Source: Variovorax sp. WDL1 (GTDB taxonomy: Bacteria > Pseudomonadota > Gammaproteobacteria > Burkholderiales > Burkholderiaceae_C). From it: DNA of 32,261 bases. Location: positions 7,455 to 39,715 of the forward strand of contig NZ_LMTS01000041.1 in the NCBI RefSeq assembly GCF_001541225.1, in the 5' to 3' direction. Of the stretch, positions 1 to 7,169 are shown one piece after another. Numbering within the stretch: the first letter of the stretch is position 1; the number at the start of each line of letters is the position of its first letter. A program made the position numbers and the translations under genes. The notes under the pieces were generated by a model that had not been told where the DNA came from, ran no database searches, and saw only the letters and a list, made by a program, of their open reading frames with translations.

Positions 1-182
1 TTGATCGCGGCACCGCGCGACTTCTTCTCGTCGACAGCCAGCGCGGCCATGCCCTTCATCAGCTCGGTGATGCGGCCGGCCTTCCCGAGGAACTGCGCCT
101 TGGCATTTTCGAGTTCGGCCGATGCCTTGGCTTCAGCGAAGGCTGCACGTGCGGTGTCGACCAGGGAGTCCAACTCGTTCAT
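1..182 (-). CDS. pheS: Phenylalanyl-tRNA synthetase alpha subunit, N-terminal part
   Basis: Charges tRNA-Phe in the cytoplasm as part of the alpha2-beta2 synthetase. Only the first 60 codons are in the window; the gene runs off the left edge. The reading from ATG (182-180) begins MNELDSLVDTARAAFAEAKA and continues with an FLGKAGRITELMKGM stretch, which matches the N-terminal coiled-coil tRNA-binding region of PheS (LGKKG.LT..LK). It is the last visible gene of the thrS-infC-rpmI-rplT-pheS block, the usual order in proteobacteria. A terminator-like hairpin at 229-264 lies between rplT and this start, so its expression may be set by attenuation or partial read-through. Identity is secure from the motif plus position; pheT is expected just outside the window. 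Confidence 0.93.
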   Translation of the reverse strand, partial: MNELDSLVDTARAAFAEAKASAELENAKAQFLGKAGRITELMKGMAALAVDEKKSRGAAI

Positions 183-228
183 GGAAATTCTTGAGCGTGA
201 GAGAAAAGAAGCGGCCGGAGATGCGAAC

Positions 229-264
229 AAAAAAGGGCTGGAGCCCTTTCAAGCGCCAGCCCTT
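229..264 (-). terminator. Intrinsic terminator or attenuator between rplT and pheS
   Basis: Read on the minus strand, arms AAGGGCTGG (264-256) and CCAGCCCTT (241-233) form a 9-bp perfect stem with a 14-nt loop, followed by a T run (234-229). The loop holds a second AAGGGCT copy, so the downstream arm has two possible partners. It lies 51 nt downstream of the rplT stop codon and 46 nt before the pheS start. It could end part of the ribosomal transcripts or act as a pheS attenuator; E. coli pheST is known to be controlled by attenuation, but no Phe-codon leader peptide is visible upstream of this hairpin. Confidence 0.8.
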
Positions 265-314
265 GTACCGTGGGCACAGGCCGCCTCCCGAGGAGCGGCG
301 ACCTGCTTGCGAGA

Positions 315-674
315 TCAAGCAGCCAGCTTGGCCTTGACCTGCTCCACGATGCCGGCAAAAGCGGCCTTGTCGTGCACGGCGATATCGGCCAGGACCTTGC
401 GATCGATCTCGATTCCGGCCTTCCGGATGCCGTTGGCGAACTGGCTGTAGGTCAGGCCCAGTTCACGGGAAGCGGCATTGATACGGGCGATCCACAGTTG
501 GCGGAACACGCGCTTCTTGGTGCGGCGGTCACGGTAGGCGTACTGGCCCGCCTTCATCACCGCCTGCTTGGCGATACGGAAGACGTTGCCGCGACGACCA
601 CGGAAACCCTTGGCAAGTGCGAGAACCTTCTTGTGGCGGGCTCGGGCCGTGACACCACGTTTGACGCGAGGCAT
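315..674 (-). CDS. rplT: Large ribosomal subunit protein bL20
   Basis: Ribosomal protein L20, needed early in 50S assembly through binding to 23S rRNA. The 119-residue product has the family's usual length and its typical features: [20 protein letters not shown] at the N-terminus, the basic [17 protein letters not shown] segment, [21 protein letters not shown] in the long helix, and a globular end with [15 protein letters not shown]. It lies 23 nt downstream of rpmI. In E. coli L20 represses translation of rpmI-rplT by binding its own mRNA; whether that holds here is not visible from the sequence. Confidence 0.98.
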   Translation of the reverse strand: MPRVKRGVTARARHKKVLALAKGFRGRRGNVFRIAKQAVMKAGQYAYRDRRTKKRVFRQLWIARINAASRELGLTYSQFANGIRKAGIEIDRKVLADIAVHDKAAFAGIVEQVKAKLAA

Positions 675-697
675 GTGTGTACTCCTTGTTCGTCGTG

Positions 698-901
698 TTA
701 GATGCCGCTGCCGGGCAACATGGCAGCCATCGAGACCATATTGGTCTCATGCACTGCCGTTGCACCACGCAGGTGACGCTTGTTCTTGGTGGTCTTCTTG
801 GTCAGGATGTGACGCTTGAAGGCTTGACCGCGCTTGACGGTGCCACCGGGACGAACGCGGAAACGCTTTTTCGCGCTGCTCTTGGTCTTCATTTTGGGCA
901 T
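698..901 (-). CDS. rpmI: Large ribosomal subunit protein bL35
   Basis: Ribosomal protein L35, 67 residues, beginning [20 protein letters not shown] and containing [15 protein letters not shown] basic sequence (here [18 protein letters not shown]), the family signature. The start at ATG 901 is chosen over a longer in-frame extension because it has a strong ribosome binding site (AAAGGAG, 7 nt before ATG) and the family length. It sits between infC and rplT as in nearly all bacteria. The 153-nt gap upstream (902-1054) to infC holds no further gene. Confidence 0.97.
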   Translation of the reverse strand: MPKMKTKSSAKKRFRVRPGGTVKRGQAFKRHILTKKTTKNKRHLRGATAVHETNMVSMAAMLPGSGI

Positions 902-1054
902 GTGAATGCTCCTTTCGTTTGTGCTCGCGAGGCGCCGGGGATGATTCCCACGGTCTTGTTGGCCCCGAGACACTTCTTCATCCCGCCACTGCCTGCGCAC
1001 GAAGCGCCGACAGCGGCGAAATCCCTTCAAAACCTCCTGCTACTGCCCCGCAGC

Positions 1055-1660
1055 TCAGGCCGCTGCGGGCGCCGTCGTCGGCTCGGTGGCCGGCTTGGCT
1101 GCACCACCGCCGCCCTTCTTGCGACCCGGCGCGATCATCATGATCATTTGCCGGCCCTCGAGCTTCGGGAACTGCTCGACCACGATGCTGTCGCCCAGGT
1201 CGTCACGAATGCGCTGCAGCAGCGCCAGGCCGAGCTCCTGGTGCGTGATCTCGCGGCCCCGGAAGCGCAGCGTGATCTTGCATTTGTCGCCTTCATCGAG
1301 AAAGCGCCGGATGTTGCGCATCTTGATGTTGTAGTCGCCTTCGTCGGTCCCGGGCCGGAACTTGATTTCCTTGACCTCGATGACCTTCTGCTTCGACTTC
1401 GCCTCGGCGGCCTTCTTCTGCTCGTGGTACTTGAACTTGCCGTACTCGATCAGGCGACAGACCGGCGGATTGGCCGCCGCGACCACTTCCACCAGATCCA
1501 CGTCTTGCTCTCCGGCCAGCCGCAGGGCCTCGGCAAGACTCACGACACCCATCGGCTCGTTCTCGGGCCCGATCAGGCGGACTTCCGGGGCCATGATCTC
1601 CCGGTTCAGGCGGTGTTGGCGTTCCTCGCGGTGGCGGCGGTCGCGAAATGCAGTAGCGAT
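1055..1660 (-). CDS. infC: Translation initiation factor IF-3 with ATC start codon
   Basis: IF-3 keeps ribosomal subunits apart and proofreads the start codon on the 30S subunit. The N-domain ([20 protein letters not shown] to [17 protein letters not shown]) and C-domain ([31 protein letters not shown]) are both complete, followed by a Gly/Ala/Pro-rich tail. I place the start at ATC (1660-1658): AAGGA lies 8 nt upstream, and the product then starts (M)[20 protein letters not shown]. The alternative TTG at 1675 has no ribosome binding site and itself abuts the AAGGA. Rare AUU/AUC/AUA starts are a known hallmark of infC and underlie its autoregulation, because IF-3 discriminates against them. 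About 201 residues. Confidence 0.95.
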   Translation of the reverse strand: MATAFRDRRHREERQHRLNREIMAPEVRLIGPENEPMGVVSLAEALRLAGEQDVDLVEVVAAANPPVCRLIEYGKFKYHEQKKAAEAKSKQKVIEVKEIKFRPGTDEGDYNIKMRNIRRFLDEGDKCKITLRFRGREITHQELGLALLQRIRDDLGDSIVVEQFPKLEGRQMIMMIAPGRKKGGGGAAKPATEPTTAPAAA

Positions 1661-1672
1661 GGTCGGATCCTT
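1659..1672 (-). promoter_or_regulatory. Ribosome binding site deciding the infC ATC start
   Basis: On the minus strand AAGGA (1672-1668) is followed by TCCGACC and then ATC (1660-1658). The 7-nt spacing is ideal for ATC and impossible for the in-frame TTG at 1675-1673, which directly precedes the motif. This fixes the non-canonical start. Confidence 0.8.
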
Positions 1673-1682
1673 CAATCAATTT

Positions 1683-1698
1683 GCTACAGAACTGTAGC
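1683..1698. repeat. Perfect dyad between thrS and infC
   Basis: GCTACAG (1683-1689) and CTGTAGC (1692-1698) are perfect inverted arms around AA. In RNA it would fold as a 6-bp stem with a 4-nt loop, 23 nt before the infC start, close to its ribosome binding site. It could be an RNA hairpin affecting infC translation or a protein-binding dyad; nothing shows which. Confidence 0.5.
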
Positions 1699-1749
1699 GA
1701 ACACCTTCGAGTCCACGCCCACAAGCAGCCTGATCGGTCTGAATCAGCC

Positions 1750-1765
1750 TTTGAATCGGTTCAAA
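1750..1765. repeat. Short inverted repeat just after thrS
   Basis: TTTGAA (1750-1755) and TTCAAA (1760-1765) flank TCGG. It begins 2 nt after the thrS stop codon. There is no T run on the minus strand, so it is unlikely to be a terminator; it may stabilise the thrS mRNA end or be incidental. Confidence 0.35.
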
Positions 1766-1766
1766 T

Positions 1767-3674
1767 TCAAAGCTTGTGTTGGATGTCGTGGGCGATCTTT
1801 TGGGAGAACGCTTCCACCGACATGGCACCGAGATCAAGATTGCCCCGGGCGCGCACTGCGACGGCACCTGCCTCCTTTTCCTTGTCGCCGACGACGAGGA
1901 TGTAGGGAAGCTTTTGCAACGAATGCTTCCGTATTTTATACGTAATCTTCTCGTTGTGCAGATCGAGCGAAACTCTAAGCCCTTGATTTAGCAGCGTTTT
2001 CGCAACCTGAGCTGCGTAGTCGGCCTGCCCTTCGCTGATGTTGAGCACCGCCACCTGCACCGGCGCCAGCCAAGCGGGCAGCGCGCCCGAGTGATGTTCG
2101 ATCAGCATGCCGATGAAGCGCTCGAGGCTGCCGACGATGGCCCGATGCAGCATCACCGGATGAGCCCTGCCGCTCGACTCCGTCACGTACTCGGCGCCCA
2201 GGCGCTCGGCCATGTTGAAGTCCACCTGCATCGTCCCGCATTGCCAGTGGCGGCCGATGGCGTCGCGCAGCGTGTACTCGATCTTGGGGCCATAGAAGGC
2301 GCCTTCGCCGGGCGAGATGACGAACTCCACGCCCGAGCGGCGCAGCGCCTCGATCAGCGCGCTCTCGGCCTTGTCCCAGAGCTCATCCGAGCCGATGCGG
2401 TTGTCTGGCCGCGTGGCTACCTTGTAGAGGATGTCCTTGAAGCCGAAATCGGCATACACCTTGAGCAACTGGCCCGTGTAGGCCACGCACTCCTCCAGGA
2501 TATGGTCTTCCGTGCAGAAGATATGGCCGTCGTCCTGCGTAAAGCCACGCACCCGCATGATGCCGTGCAGGCCGCCGGAGGGTTCGTTGCGGTGGCACTG
2601 CCCGAATTCGCCGTAGCGGATCGGCAGGTCACGGTAGCTGCGCAGGTCGCTCTTGAAGATCAGCACATGCCCCGGGCAGTTCATCGGCTTGAGCGCGTAA
2701 TCGCGCTTTTCCGATTCCGTCGTGAACATGTTCTCGCGGTAGTTCTGCCAGTGGCCTGTCTTCTCCCACAGGCTCTTGTCGAGGATCTGCGGTCCCTTGA
2801 CCTCCTGGTAGCCCGTGTCTCGGTACACCTTTCGCATGTACTGCTCGACCTGCTGCCAGATGGCCCAGCCCTTGGGATGCCAGAACACCACGCCCGGCGC
2901 CACCTCATCGATGTGGAACAGATCCAGTTCCTTGCCGAGCCGGCGGTGGTCGCGCTTTTCCGCCTCTTCTATACGCCGGATGTAGTCGTCGAGCTGCTTC
3001 TTGTCGGCCCATGCCGTGCCATAGACACGCTGCAGTTGCTCATTGCGGGCGTCGCCGCGCCAGTACGCGCCGGCCAGCTTCGTGAGTTTGAAGACCTTGA
3101 GGAAGCGCGTATTCGGCACATGCGGGCCGCGGCACATGTCGACGTATTCCTGGTGGTAATACAAGCCCATCGCCTTCTCGTCGGGCATGTCGTCGACCAG
3201 TCGCAGCTTGTAGTCTTCGCCGCGGGACTTGAAAACCTCGATGACTTCGTCGCGCGGCGTCATCTTCTTGACCACGTCGTAGTCCTGGGCGATCAGCTCG
3301 CGCATGCGCGCTTCGATCGCTTCCATGTCCTCGGGCGTGAAGGGCCGCTCGTACGAGATGTCGTAGTAGAAGCCCTCCTCGATCACCGGCCCGATCACCA
3401 TCTTGGCCGCAGGAAAGAGCTGCTTGACGGCATGGCCGACCAGATGCGCCGTTGAGTGGCGGATGATCTCCAGGCCTTCCTCGTCCCTGGGCGTGATGAT
3501 CTGCAGCTTGGCGTCCTGCTCGATCAGGTCGCTCGCATCGACGAGCCGGCCATCGACCTTGCCGGCAACCGTCATCTTCGCCAGGCCGGGGCCGATGGCC
3601 TTGGCAACGTCGGCTACCGAAACCGGGCCGGGGAACTCGCGGCGCGAGTTGTCGGGAAGCGTGATTTGGATCAT
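1767..3674 (-). CDS. thrS: Threonyl-tRNA synthetase
   Basis: Class II synthetase charging tRNA-Thr. The 635-residue product is full length. In order: N-terminal TGS domain (residues 1-65, [20 protein letters not shown]), editing domain with [11 protein letters not shown] and the conserved CRGPHVPNT, catalytic core with [10 protein letters not shown] (zinc-binding Cys), motif 2 ([23 protein letters not shown]) split around the active-site Arg, motif 3 ([19 protein letters not shown]), and the C-terminal anticodon-binding domain ([11 protein letters not shown] to the end). ATG 3674 has GAGG 6 nt upstream. It heads the operon and has an unusual leader with a small Thr-rich ORF and a terminator hairpin ending 21 nt before the start (separate entries). 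Confidence 0.98.
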   Translation of the reverse strand: MIQITLPDNSRREFPGPVSVADVAKAIGPGLAKMTVAGKVDGRLVDASDLIEQDAKLQIITPRDEEGLEIIRHSTAHLVGHAVKQLFPAAKMVIGPVIEEGFYYDISYERPFTPEDMEAIEARMRELIAQDYDVVKKMTPRDEVIEVFKSRGEDYKLRLVDDMPDEKAMGLYYHQEYVDMCRGPHVPNTRFLKVFKLTKLAGAYWRGDARNEQLQRVYGTAWADKKQLDDYIRRIEEAEKRDHRRLGKELDLFHIDEVAPGVVFWHPKGWAIWQQVEQYMRKVYRDTGYQEVKGPQILDKSLWEKTGHWQNYRENMFTTESEKRDYALKPMNCPGHVLIFKSDLRSYRDLPIRYGEFGQCHRNEPSGGLHGIMRVRGFTQDDGHIFCTEDHILEECVAYTGQLLKVYADFGFKDILYKVATRPDNRIGSDELWDKAESALIEALRRSGVEFVISPGEGAFYGPKIEYTLRDAIGRHWQCGTMQVDFNMAERLGAEYVTESSGRAHPVMLHRAIVGSLERFIGMLIEHHSGALPAWLAPVQVAVLNISEGQADYAAQVAKTLLNQGLRVSLDLHNEKITYKIRKHSLQKLPYILVVGDKEKEAGAVAVRARGNLDLGAMSVEAFSQKIAHDIQHKL

Positions 3675-3691
3675 GAAAAACCTCGGCGAGA

Positions 3692-3722
3692 AAACAAAAA
3701 GCGCGGTCGTCGGACCGCGCTT
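3692..3722 (-). terminator. Terminator hairpin in the thrS leader (candidate attenuator)
   Basis: On the minus strand GCGCGGTC (3720-3713), loop CGAC, GACCGCGC (3708-3701), then TTTTTGTTTT. An 8-bp all-GC-rich stem plus U run is a textbook intrinsic terminator, here placed inside the leader 18-47 nt before the thrS ATG, downstream of the thrS promoter. Terminating there would switch off the operon, so regulation by attenuation is the simplest reading. It has weak reverse potential on the plus strand (only AA..TT flanks). Confidence 0.8.
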
Positions 3723-3737
3723 GGCTTGAGTGAGGAA

Positions 3738-3752
3738 GCTGGAGGTTCCAGC
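3738..3752. repeat. Hairpin 2 in the thrS leader
   Basis: GCTGGA (3738-3743) and TCCAGC (3747-3752) pair around GGT. It lies between the 25-nt hairpin at 3767-3791 and the terminator at 3692-3722, giving three consecutive stem-loops in the leader RNA. Confidence 0.5.
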
Positions 3753-3761
3753 ATGCGCGGC

Positions 3762-3824
3762 CTACTGGCCTTCTCCTTCAAGGAAAAGGCCGCTCACTTC
3801 TTGCGGAGTAGTTCGCGGTGTCAT
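3762..3824 (-). CDS. Candidate thrS leader peptide (20 codons, Thr-rich)
   Basis: An ATG at 3824-3822 opens a 20-codon ORF closed by TAG (3764-3762). It reads MTPRTTPQEV followed by SGLFLEGEGQ, with Thr at positions 2, 5 and 6 (ACA, ACT, ACT), Pro at 3 and 7. Codons ACA and ACT are rare choices in this GC-rich DNA, where ACC/ACG dominate. The ORF lies between the thrS -10 box (3873-3878) and the terminator hairpin. This is the arrangement of an amino-acid attenuator: ribosome speed on Thr codons would sense charged tRNA-Thr. The ribosome binding site is weak (AAGG 10 nt upstream). It may still be chance, and no homologue could be checked. Confidence 0.45.
   Translation of the reverse strand: MTPRTTPQEVSGLFLEGEGQ
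3767..3791. repeat. Hairpin 1 in the thrS leader
   Basis: GGCCTTCTCCTT (3767-3778) and AGGAAAAGGCC (3781-3791) form an 11-bp stem (one G-U pair in RNA) around a tiny loop. It overlaps the second half of the candidate leader ORF, so a translating ribosome would open it. Confidence 0.55.
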
Positions 3825-3872
3825 AACCAGGATGCCTTTCTCGCCCTTGTTGCTGCTCTGACGGAGCTTGCG

Positions 3873-3878
3873 ATTCTA
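3873..3878 (-). promoter_or_regulatory. Probable -10 box of the thrS operon
   Basis: TAGAAT on the minus strand inside GGCTAGAATCGC, a -10 form frequent in Burkholderiales promoters. The expected -35 region shows no clear TTGACA. Initiation here would give a leader of roughly 190 nt holding the small ORF and three hairpins. Confidence 0.5.
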
Positions 3879-3885
3879 GCCGCTG

Positions 3886-4012
3886 AGTTCAGGATGCGAG
3901 CGCGGCGTTCTTGAGGCCCCGCACCTCGATCGGCTCGATGGCCGGCAGCTTGGCGAACAGCTCGGGCGCCTTGACCATGAAGGGCCCTGCGCGATCTGGC
4001 CGTTCATGCAGA
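3886..4012 (-). other. Gene-free stretch with a protein-like open tail
   Basis: The 395 bases between thrS (3674) and aceA (4070) hold no complete gene. Next to the leader features, the minus strand from about 4012 to a TGA near 3886 is open and encodes a protein-like tail (FMVKAPELFAKLPAIEPIE followed by VRGLKNAALAS). No plausible start codon and ribosome binding site precede it, and it follows directly on the aceA terminator. It may be the decayed 3' end of a lost gene or a chance open frame. I do not recognise the family. Confidence 0.3.
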
Positions 4013-4014
4013 CG

Positions 4015-4034
4015 AAAAAAATCCCCGCGGATTT
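4015..4034 (-). terminator. Intrinsic terminator of aceA
   Basis: On the minus strand AAATCC (4034-4029), loop GCGG, GGATTT then further T (to 4015). The stem is short (6 bp) but directly followed by a run of T residues and lies 36 nt after the aceA stop codon. Confidence 0.65.
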
Positions 4035-4069
4035 CTCGCGCTGGGCTCAAGCTCAGTGACAGCGGGATA

Positions 4070-5389
4070 TCAGTGGAATTGCTCTTCCTCGGTCGAGCCG
4101 GTCAGCGCCGTGACGCTCGACTTGCCGCCCTGGATCACGGTGGTCACCTCGTCGAAGTAGCCGGTGCCGACTTCCTGCTGGTGCGACACGAAGGTGTAGC
4201 CGCGATCGCGCGCTGCGAACTCGGGCTCCTGCACCTTCTCGACATAGGCCGACATGCCGCGCTGCACGTAGTCCTGCGCCAAGTCGAACATGTTGAACCA
4301 CATCGAATGAATACCGGCCAGCGTGATGAACTGGTACTTGTAGCCCATGGCGCCGAGCTCCCTCTGGAACTTGGCGATCGTGGCGTCGTCGAGGTTCTTC
4401 TTCCAGTTGAAGGACGGCGAGCAGTTGTAGGCCAGCATCTTGCCCGGATGCACCTTGTGCACCGCCTCGGCGAACTTGCGTGCGAACTCGAGGTCAGGCG
4501 TGCCGGTTTCGCACCACACCAGGTCGGCGTAGTGGGCGTAGGCGATAGCGCGCGAGATGGCCTGGTCGATGCCCTTCTTGGTCTTGTAGAAGCCCTCGGC
4601 AGTACGCTCGCCAGTGAGAAAGGGCTTGTCGTTCTCGTCGTAGTCGCTGGTCAGCAGGTCGGCCGCTTCGGCATCTGTGCGAGCGATCACCAGTGTCGGG
4701 GTACCGCAGACATCGGCCGCCATGCGCGCGGCAATCAGCTTCTGCACCGCTTCGGTGGTTGGCACCAGCACCTTGCCGCCCATGTGGCCGCACTTCTTGA
4801 CCGAGGCGAGCTGGTCTTCGAAGTGCACGCCGCCGGCGCCGGCCTTGATCATGGCCTTCATCAGCTCGAAGCCGTTGAGCACGCCGCCGAAGCCCGCTTC
4901 GGCGTCGGCCACGATAGGCGCGAAGTAGTCGACGTAGCCCTTGTCGCCGGGGTTGGTGCCCTTGGACCACTGGATCTCATCGGCACGCCGGAAGGTGTTG
5001 TTGATGCGCTCAACCACCGTCGGCACCGAGTCCACGGGATAGAGCGACTGGTCGGGATACATGGCGGCGTAGCTGTTGTTGTCGGCCGCGACTTGCCAAC
5101 CGGACAAATAGATCGCCTTGATCCCGGCCTTGACCTGCTGCATGGCCTGGCCGCCGGTCAGCGCCCCCAGGCAGTTGACGTAGGGCTCGTTGTTCACCAG
5201 GTCCCACAGCTTCTCGGCGCCCCGGCGCGCGATCGTGTACTCGATCGGGAAGGAGCCGCGCAGGCGCACCACGTCGGCAGCACTGTAGCCGCGCTTGATG
5301 CCCTTCCAGCGCGGATTGGTCGCCCACTCTTTTTCGAGGGCGGCGATCTGCTGTTCGCGGCTCAGTTGTTCGGTGATGGTTTGAGGCAT
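4070..5389 (-). CDS. aceA: Isocitrate lyase
   Basis: Splits isocitrate into succinate and glyoxylate, the first step of the glyoxylate shunt used for growth on acetate and fatty acids. The 439-residue product has the family length and the signature KKCGHMGGK with the catalytic Cys at about residue 200, plus the upstream [18 protein letters not shown] and downstream [11 protein letters not shown] and [10 protein letters not shown] blocks. The ATG at 5389 is preferred over GTG at 5395 because GGAG lies 5 nt before the ATG and overlaps the GTG. It is a single-gene unit with its own terminator. Malate synthase is not in the window. A palindrome at 5463-5480 probably carries its regulation. Confidence 0.98.
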   Translation of the reverse strand: MPQTITEQLSREQQIAALEKEWATNPRWKGIKRGYSAADVVRLRGSFPIEYTIARRGAEKLWDLVNNEPYVNCLGALTGGQAMQQVKAGIKAIYLSGWQVAADNNSYAAMYPDQSLYPVDSVPTVVERINNTFRRADEIQWSKGTNPGDKGYVDYFAPIVADAEAGFGGVLNGFELMKAMIKAGAGGVHFEDQLASVKKCGHMGGKVLVPTTEAVQKLIAARMAADVCGTPTLVIARTDAEAADLLTSDYDENDKPFLTGERTAEGFYKTKKGIDQAISRAIAYAHYADLVWCETGTPDLEFARKFAEAVHKVHPGKMLAYNCSPSFNWKKNLDDATIAKFQRELGAMGYKYQFITLAGIHSMWFNMFDLAQDYVQRGMSAYVEKVQEPEFAARDRGYTFVSHQQEVGTGYFDEVTTVIQGGKSSVTALTGSTEEEQFH

Positions 5390-5462
5390 GGTCACTCCAA
5401 GGGTTGATTGAGACGTGGGCGCTAAGGCCGTGAGCCCAACTTTACGTCATGGCATCTGTCTT

Positions 5463-5480
5463 ATGTCTTATAGAAGACAT
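5463..5480. promoter_or_regulatory. Candidate operator upstream of aceA
   Basis: ATGTCTT (5463-5469) and AAGACAT (5474-5480) are perfect arms around ATAG. The dyad lies 74-91 nt before the aceA start in unusually AT-rich DNA and encloses a possible minus-strand -10 (TATAAG). Length and symmetry fit a GntR-type or similar dimeric regulator; that assignment is inference. No regulator gene is adjacent. Confidence 0.55.
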
Positions 5481-5516
5481 ATTTTTTAGCCAAACAAATC
5501 AACAAGTTGCGATCAG

Positions 5517-5555
5517 TTTTCTCAATGCAAAACAACTTCTCTCATATCGAGAAAA
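5517..5555. repeat. Wider inverted repeat in the aceA upstream region
   Basis: TTTTCTC (5517-5523) and GAGAAAA (5549-5555) are perfect 7-bp arms; an inner TTCTC (5537-5541) can also pair with GAGAA (5549-5553). This AT-rich block lies about 130-165 nt before aceA and may hold a second regulator site. Confidence 0.35.
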
Positions 5556-5621
5556 AATATTGCAACGCAACATGTGTCCATTCCGCAATGCGCAACGATC
5601 TCTTCGTTCATGAAAAGCGGG

Positions 5622-6020
5622 CTACCGATCGAACCAGTTGCCGGAGGCGATCACGCCGCGGCCTGCAATACGGTCCGGATGGATCTCATAAACCAGGCAA
5701 AGGAGATGGGTCGTGCCCACCTGCACCCGCACCGAGCGCTTGATGTACTCGCCGCTGCCGTCGGGCCGCACTTCCTCGAGTTGGTCAAGCTGCGCCTCGA
5801 GCGACGGCGCGATGGCGTAGACCTCTCCCACCAGCACGCCGCTGCCGCCGAGCACCGCGCCCGGATAGCTGCCCAGGTCGTACAGCGTGCCTTGAATGCG
5901 CGCATCGGCCACGTAGCGCGGCGCCGGCCGGAAACGCGCAATGTCGTTGCGCCCGCCACGCCGCAAGGTTCCGTAGACGAACACATGGCGGGGCTCGGAG
6001 GGGGAATGGGGCATCATCAT
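5622..6020 (-). CDS. Gamma-glutamylcyclotransferase-like (AIG2-like) protein
   Basis: Small cytoplasmic protein of the GGCT/AIG2-like fold. The N-terminal VFVYGTLRRGGRN motif is the family's substrate-binding loop, followed by GTLYDLGSYPGAV and VLVGEVYAI, then LDQLEEV in the region that carries the acidic residue in this family. Members release 5-oxoproline from gamma-glutamyl compounds, but many are uncharacterised and the substrate here is unknown. 132 residues from the upstream ATG (6020); the internal ATG at 6014 is equally possible. The gene is divergent from the EamA exporter with only 28 nt between the starts. Confidence 0.85.
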   Translation of the reverse strand: MMMPHSPSEPRHVFVYGTLRRGGRNDIARFRPAPRYVADARIQGTLYDLGSYPGAVLGGSGVLVGEVYAIAPSLEAQLDQLEEVRPDGSGEYIKRSVRVQVGTTHLLCLVYEIHPDRIAGRGVIASGNWFDR

Positions 6021-6048
6021 CGGCTCGTCCTCGCATGCGAACAGTCTA

Positions 6049-6975
6049 TTGAACTCCGCCCTCCCCGCGCCCGGCCGCCTGGTCGCCTATGGGTGCCTGG
6101 CCCTCAGCATGTCGCTGGTCGGCAGCTACGTCGCACTCTCCAAACCACTGGTCGTCGCCTTCCCGGTGTTCCTGCTTGCCTGGCTCCGCTTCGGGATTGC
6201 CGCGCTCGCGATGCCGCACTGGCTGCGCCGTCCGCCCGAGGAGCCAGCGATGACGGCGCGCACGCGCGGCCTGGTCTTCCTCGAGTCCTTCCTCGGCAAC
6301 TTCCTGTTCTCGATCTGCATGCTGTTCGGCGTGAGCCTGACCAGCGCGGTCTCGGCGGGCGTGATCATGGCCTCGATCCCCGCCGTGGTCGCGATTTGCA
6401 GCCGGGTCTTCCTGCGAGAGAGCATTGCGCCGCGGACGGCGCTCGCGATCGCCTGCGCGGCTGGCGGCATCGGGCTGCTCGCACTTGCGCCTGCGCAGCC
6501 GTCGGCCCACCCGGACACCACCACCACGGCGTCGATGCCCTGGCTCGGCAACCTCCTGGTGTTTTGCGCGGTGCTCTGCGAGGCGGCTTACGCAGTGATC
6601 GGCAAGTCGCTCACGGGCAAGCTCGGGCCCAAGCGCATCTCCTCGCTGATCAACCTCTGGGGCTTCGTGCTCTCGACGCCGCTGGGATTGTGGTTCGCGC
6701 TGCGCTTCGACTTCGGCGCTGTTGCGCCCAGCCTGTGGGCCCTCCTGGTGGTCTATGCGCTGGCCGCCAGCATCTGGACGGTGTGGCTCTGGATGACGGG
6801 CCTCAAGGGGGTGCCGGCATCGCAGGCGGGCGTCTTCACCGTGATGCTGCCCGTGAGCGCGGCCATGGTCGGTGTGCTCGTGCTCGGCGAGGACCTGTCG
6901 CTGCTGCAGGTTTGCGCCTTCGCGTTTGCGCTGCTCGGCGTGGTGCTCGCGACCTGGCCTTCACGCCGCGCCTGA
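6049..6975 (+). CDS. EamA-type (DMT superfamily) exporter
   Basis: Inner-membrane permease of about 308 residues with ten hydrophobic helices in two EamA repeats, beginning LVAYGCLALSMSLVGSYVALSK and with the conserved repeat ends around ITSAVSAGVIMASIPAVVAIC (first half) and PASQAGVFTVMLPVSAAMVGV (second half). Relatives export amino acids or small metabolites; substrate not predictable. The start is taken at TTG (6049) because the first membrane helix needs that sequence; an ATG at 6109 would cut into the helix. No strong ribosome binding site is seen, which fits short-leader expression from the compact divergent region. Confidence 0.88.
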   Translation: MNSALPAPGRLVAYGCLALSMSLVGSYVALSKPLVVAFPVFLLAWLRFGIAALAMPHWLRRPPEEPAMTARTRGLVFLESFLGNFLFSICMLFGVSLTSAVSAGVIMASIPAVVAICSRVFLRESIAPRTALAIACAAGGIGLLALAPAQPSAHPDTTTTASMPWLGNLLVFCAVLCEAAYAVIGKSLTGKLGPKRISSLINLWGFVLSTPLGLWFALRFDFGAVAPSLWALLVVYALAASIWTVWLWMTGLKGVPASQAGVFTVMLPVSAAMVGVLVLGEDLSLLQVCAFAFALLGVVLATWPSRRA

Positions 6976-7074
6976 AGCACGGCAGGCGTGGCCAGAAGGC
7001 ACTCCAGAGTGCGAAGACCTCCCTTCTCTCCTCTGAAAAAACAACAGCTCCCAATGAAAAAGTCCCTTTTTCCC

Positions 7075-7103
7075 TTGGAAACGCGTTTCTTCTCCTTTAG
7101 CAT
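7075..7103 (+). promoter_or_regulatory. Probable promoter of the SWIB gene
   Basis: TTGGAA (7075-7080), 17-nt spacer, TAGCAT (7098-7103). A perfect 12-bp palindrome GAAACGCGTTTC (7078-7089) overlaps the -35 box and spacer, a natural place for a repressor. The leader then carries ATTGGT (7132-7137) and ACCAAT (7146-7151) as an inverted pair before the ribosome binding site. Confidence 0.5.
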
Positions 7104-7169
7104 CCGCAATGCCAGTGGAGACACCGTTTTCATTGGTGAAAAGTGACCAATCCAAAAAGGAAATCAACC

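Noticed and set aside
2091..3455. 454-codon open frame on the plus strand opposite thrS
   Set aside because: Mirror frame of a strongly conserved gene in high-GC DNA; translation lacks any family pattern and is His/Leu/Val/Asp-rich as expected from antisense.
3740..3880. T-box riboswitch upstream of thrS
   Set aside because: GACACCGCG loosely resembles the T-box core, but the conserved specifier and antiterminator blocks are absent, and T-boxes are essentially unknown in betaproteobacteria.
3675..4069. tRNA gene near thrS
   Set aside because: No cloverleaf with GTTCRA-type T arm could be found on either strand.
3911..5407. 498-codon open frame opposite aceA
   Set aside because: Shadow of the isocitrate lyase gene; composition typical of antisense translation.
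6999..7012. GCACTC/GAGTGC palindrome after the EamA gene as terminator
   Set aside because: No T run follows and the loop is only 2 nt.
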